A stretch of 21,110 nt of DNA from an uncultured Bacilli bacterium (GTDB taxonomy: Bacteria; Bacillota_I; Bacilli_A; RF39; UBA660). A program made the translations under genes and the position numbers. The notes under the pieces were generated by a model. The model was not told where the DNA came from. It was given only the letters and a program-made list of their open reading frames with translations, and made no database searches. Below are positions 20,930 to 21,110 of this stretch, in pieces. Positions within the stretch are counted from its first letter, which is position 1; every line of letters starts with the position of its first letter. The stretch covers positions 1 to 21,110 of the forward strand of contig CAJTZC010000021.1 in NCBI GenBank assembly GCA_910583745.1, in the 5' to 3' direction.

Positions 20930-21110
20930 ATGAATAAATCGATGAATAAGGTAATTAAATCACATGTCGTGTTGGCAGTTCTTACAGTTTTTTCTGTCGT
21001 ATTGTTGGCCGGAGGTCTCACGTATGCACTTTTCCAGATGGAAAATCCTAATACGGAAAACCAGAAGATTGCCATCGGGAACTTGAGTGCCAATCTTTCG
21101 AGCGTATCGG
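20930..21110 (+). CDS. N terminus of a SipW-dependent/TasA-type exported protein (partial)
   Basis: Only the first 60 codons are in the window; the frame is open to the edge. GAGGG lies about 10 bases before ATG 20930. After a basic start (MNKSMNKVIKSH), the hydrophobic stretch VVLAVLTVFSVVLLAGGLTYALFQ (about 13-36) has the G-x-T-Y-A-x-F ending typical of SipW-dependent signal peptides, as in TasA/camelysin-like matrix and surface proteins. The continuation NTENQKIAIGNLSANLSSV fits the first strands of that family. Probably secreted and perhaps filament-forming. Its own strong promoter suggests high expression. Confidence 0.65.
   Translation, partial: MNKSMNKVIKSHVVLAVLTVFSVVLLAGGLTYALFQMENPNTENQKIAIGNLSANLSSVS

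Overview
The window joins two kinds of DNA. Bases 1 to about 6.7 kb are very A+T-rich and carry one end of an integrative mobile element: a sigma-factor-like regulator, a MazF-type toxin, several small proteins and three consecutive serine recombinase genes. From about 6.77 kb onward the base and codon use change (more G+C, many TCG/CGA codons). This part holds bacterial housekeeping and surface genes: rbgA, a set of type IV prepilins, a sulfotransferase-like protein, rnhB, an LTA-synthase-like enzyme, topA and the start of a SipW/TasA-type exported protein. The family types (RbgA with an N-terminal WYPGHM motif, LtaS-like enzyme, SipW-dependent-type signal) point to a low-to-medium G+C Firmicutes/Bacilli-type gut bacterium. 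TGG encodes Trp and TGA is used as a stop (8601-8603), so the code is the standard bacterial one. No rRNA, tRNA or CRISPR array was seen.

Element part (1-~6765). The far end of the element lies outside the window. Two terminator hairpins (47-88, 208-254) precede a leader with a further hairpin and the sigma-like gene (696-1172). After its terminator (1206-1251) comes a ~330-base stretch without a gene that folds into a row of hairpins and ends in another terminator (1578-1606) directly before the ribosome binding site of a small-protein/mazF/small-protein operon (1630-2391). The recombinase block follows: a 154-residue catalytic-domain-only protein whose nucleophile serine is an alanine, a TTG-started 38-residue membrane peptide, a 91-residue small protein, then two full large serine recombinases (569 and 528 aa) whose genes overlap by 44 nt. 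The last recombinase ends inside an extended -10 promoter that probably drives rbgA, and the element/host boundary probably lies in or near a run of seven G within the first codons of rbgA.

Host part (6739-21110). rbgA ends at a terminator. Next come five prepilin genes in a row (7698-13777). Four have the canonical Glu at mature position 5. The first lacks it, like GspK-type tip subunits, and carries a motif resembling phage tail/receptor-binding modules. One prepilin is a 777-residue protein with a ~260-residue, three-domain block in tandem duplicate. No assembly ATPase, platform protein or prepilin peptidase is in the window. A membrane-anchored arylsulfotransferase-family propeller follows the last pilin after 3 nt and appears to lack two active-site residues of that family. 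After a terminator, rnhB, an LTA-synthase-like protein and topA form a second operon. A strong sigma-A-type promoter then starts the final, truncated gene.

The most novel-looking items are the structured RNA region at 1252-1606, the serine-less recombinase paralogue, and the pilin-sulfotransferase locus with an adhesin-like tip.
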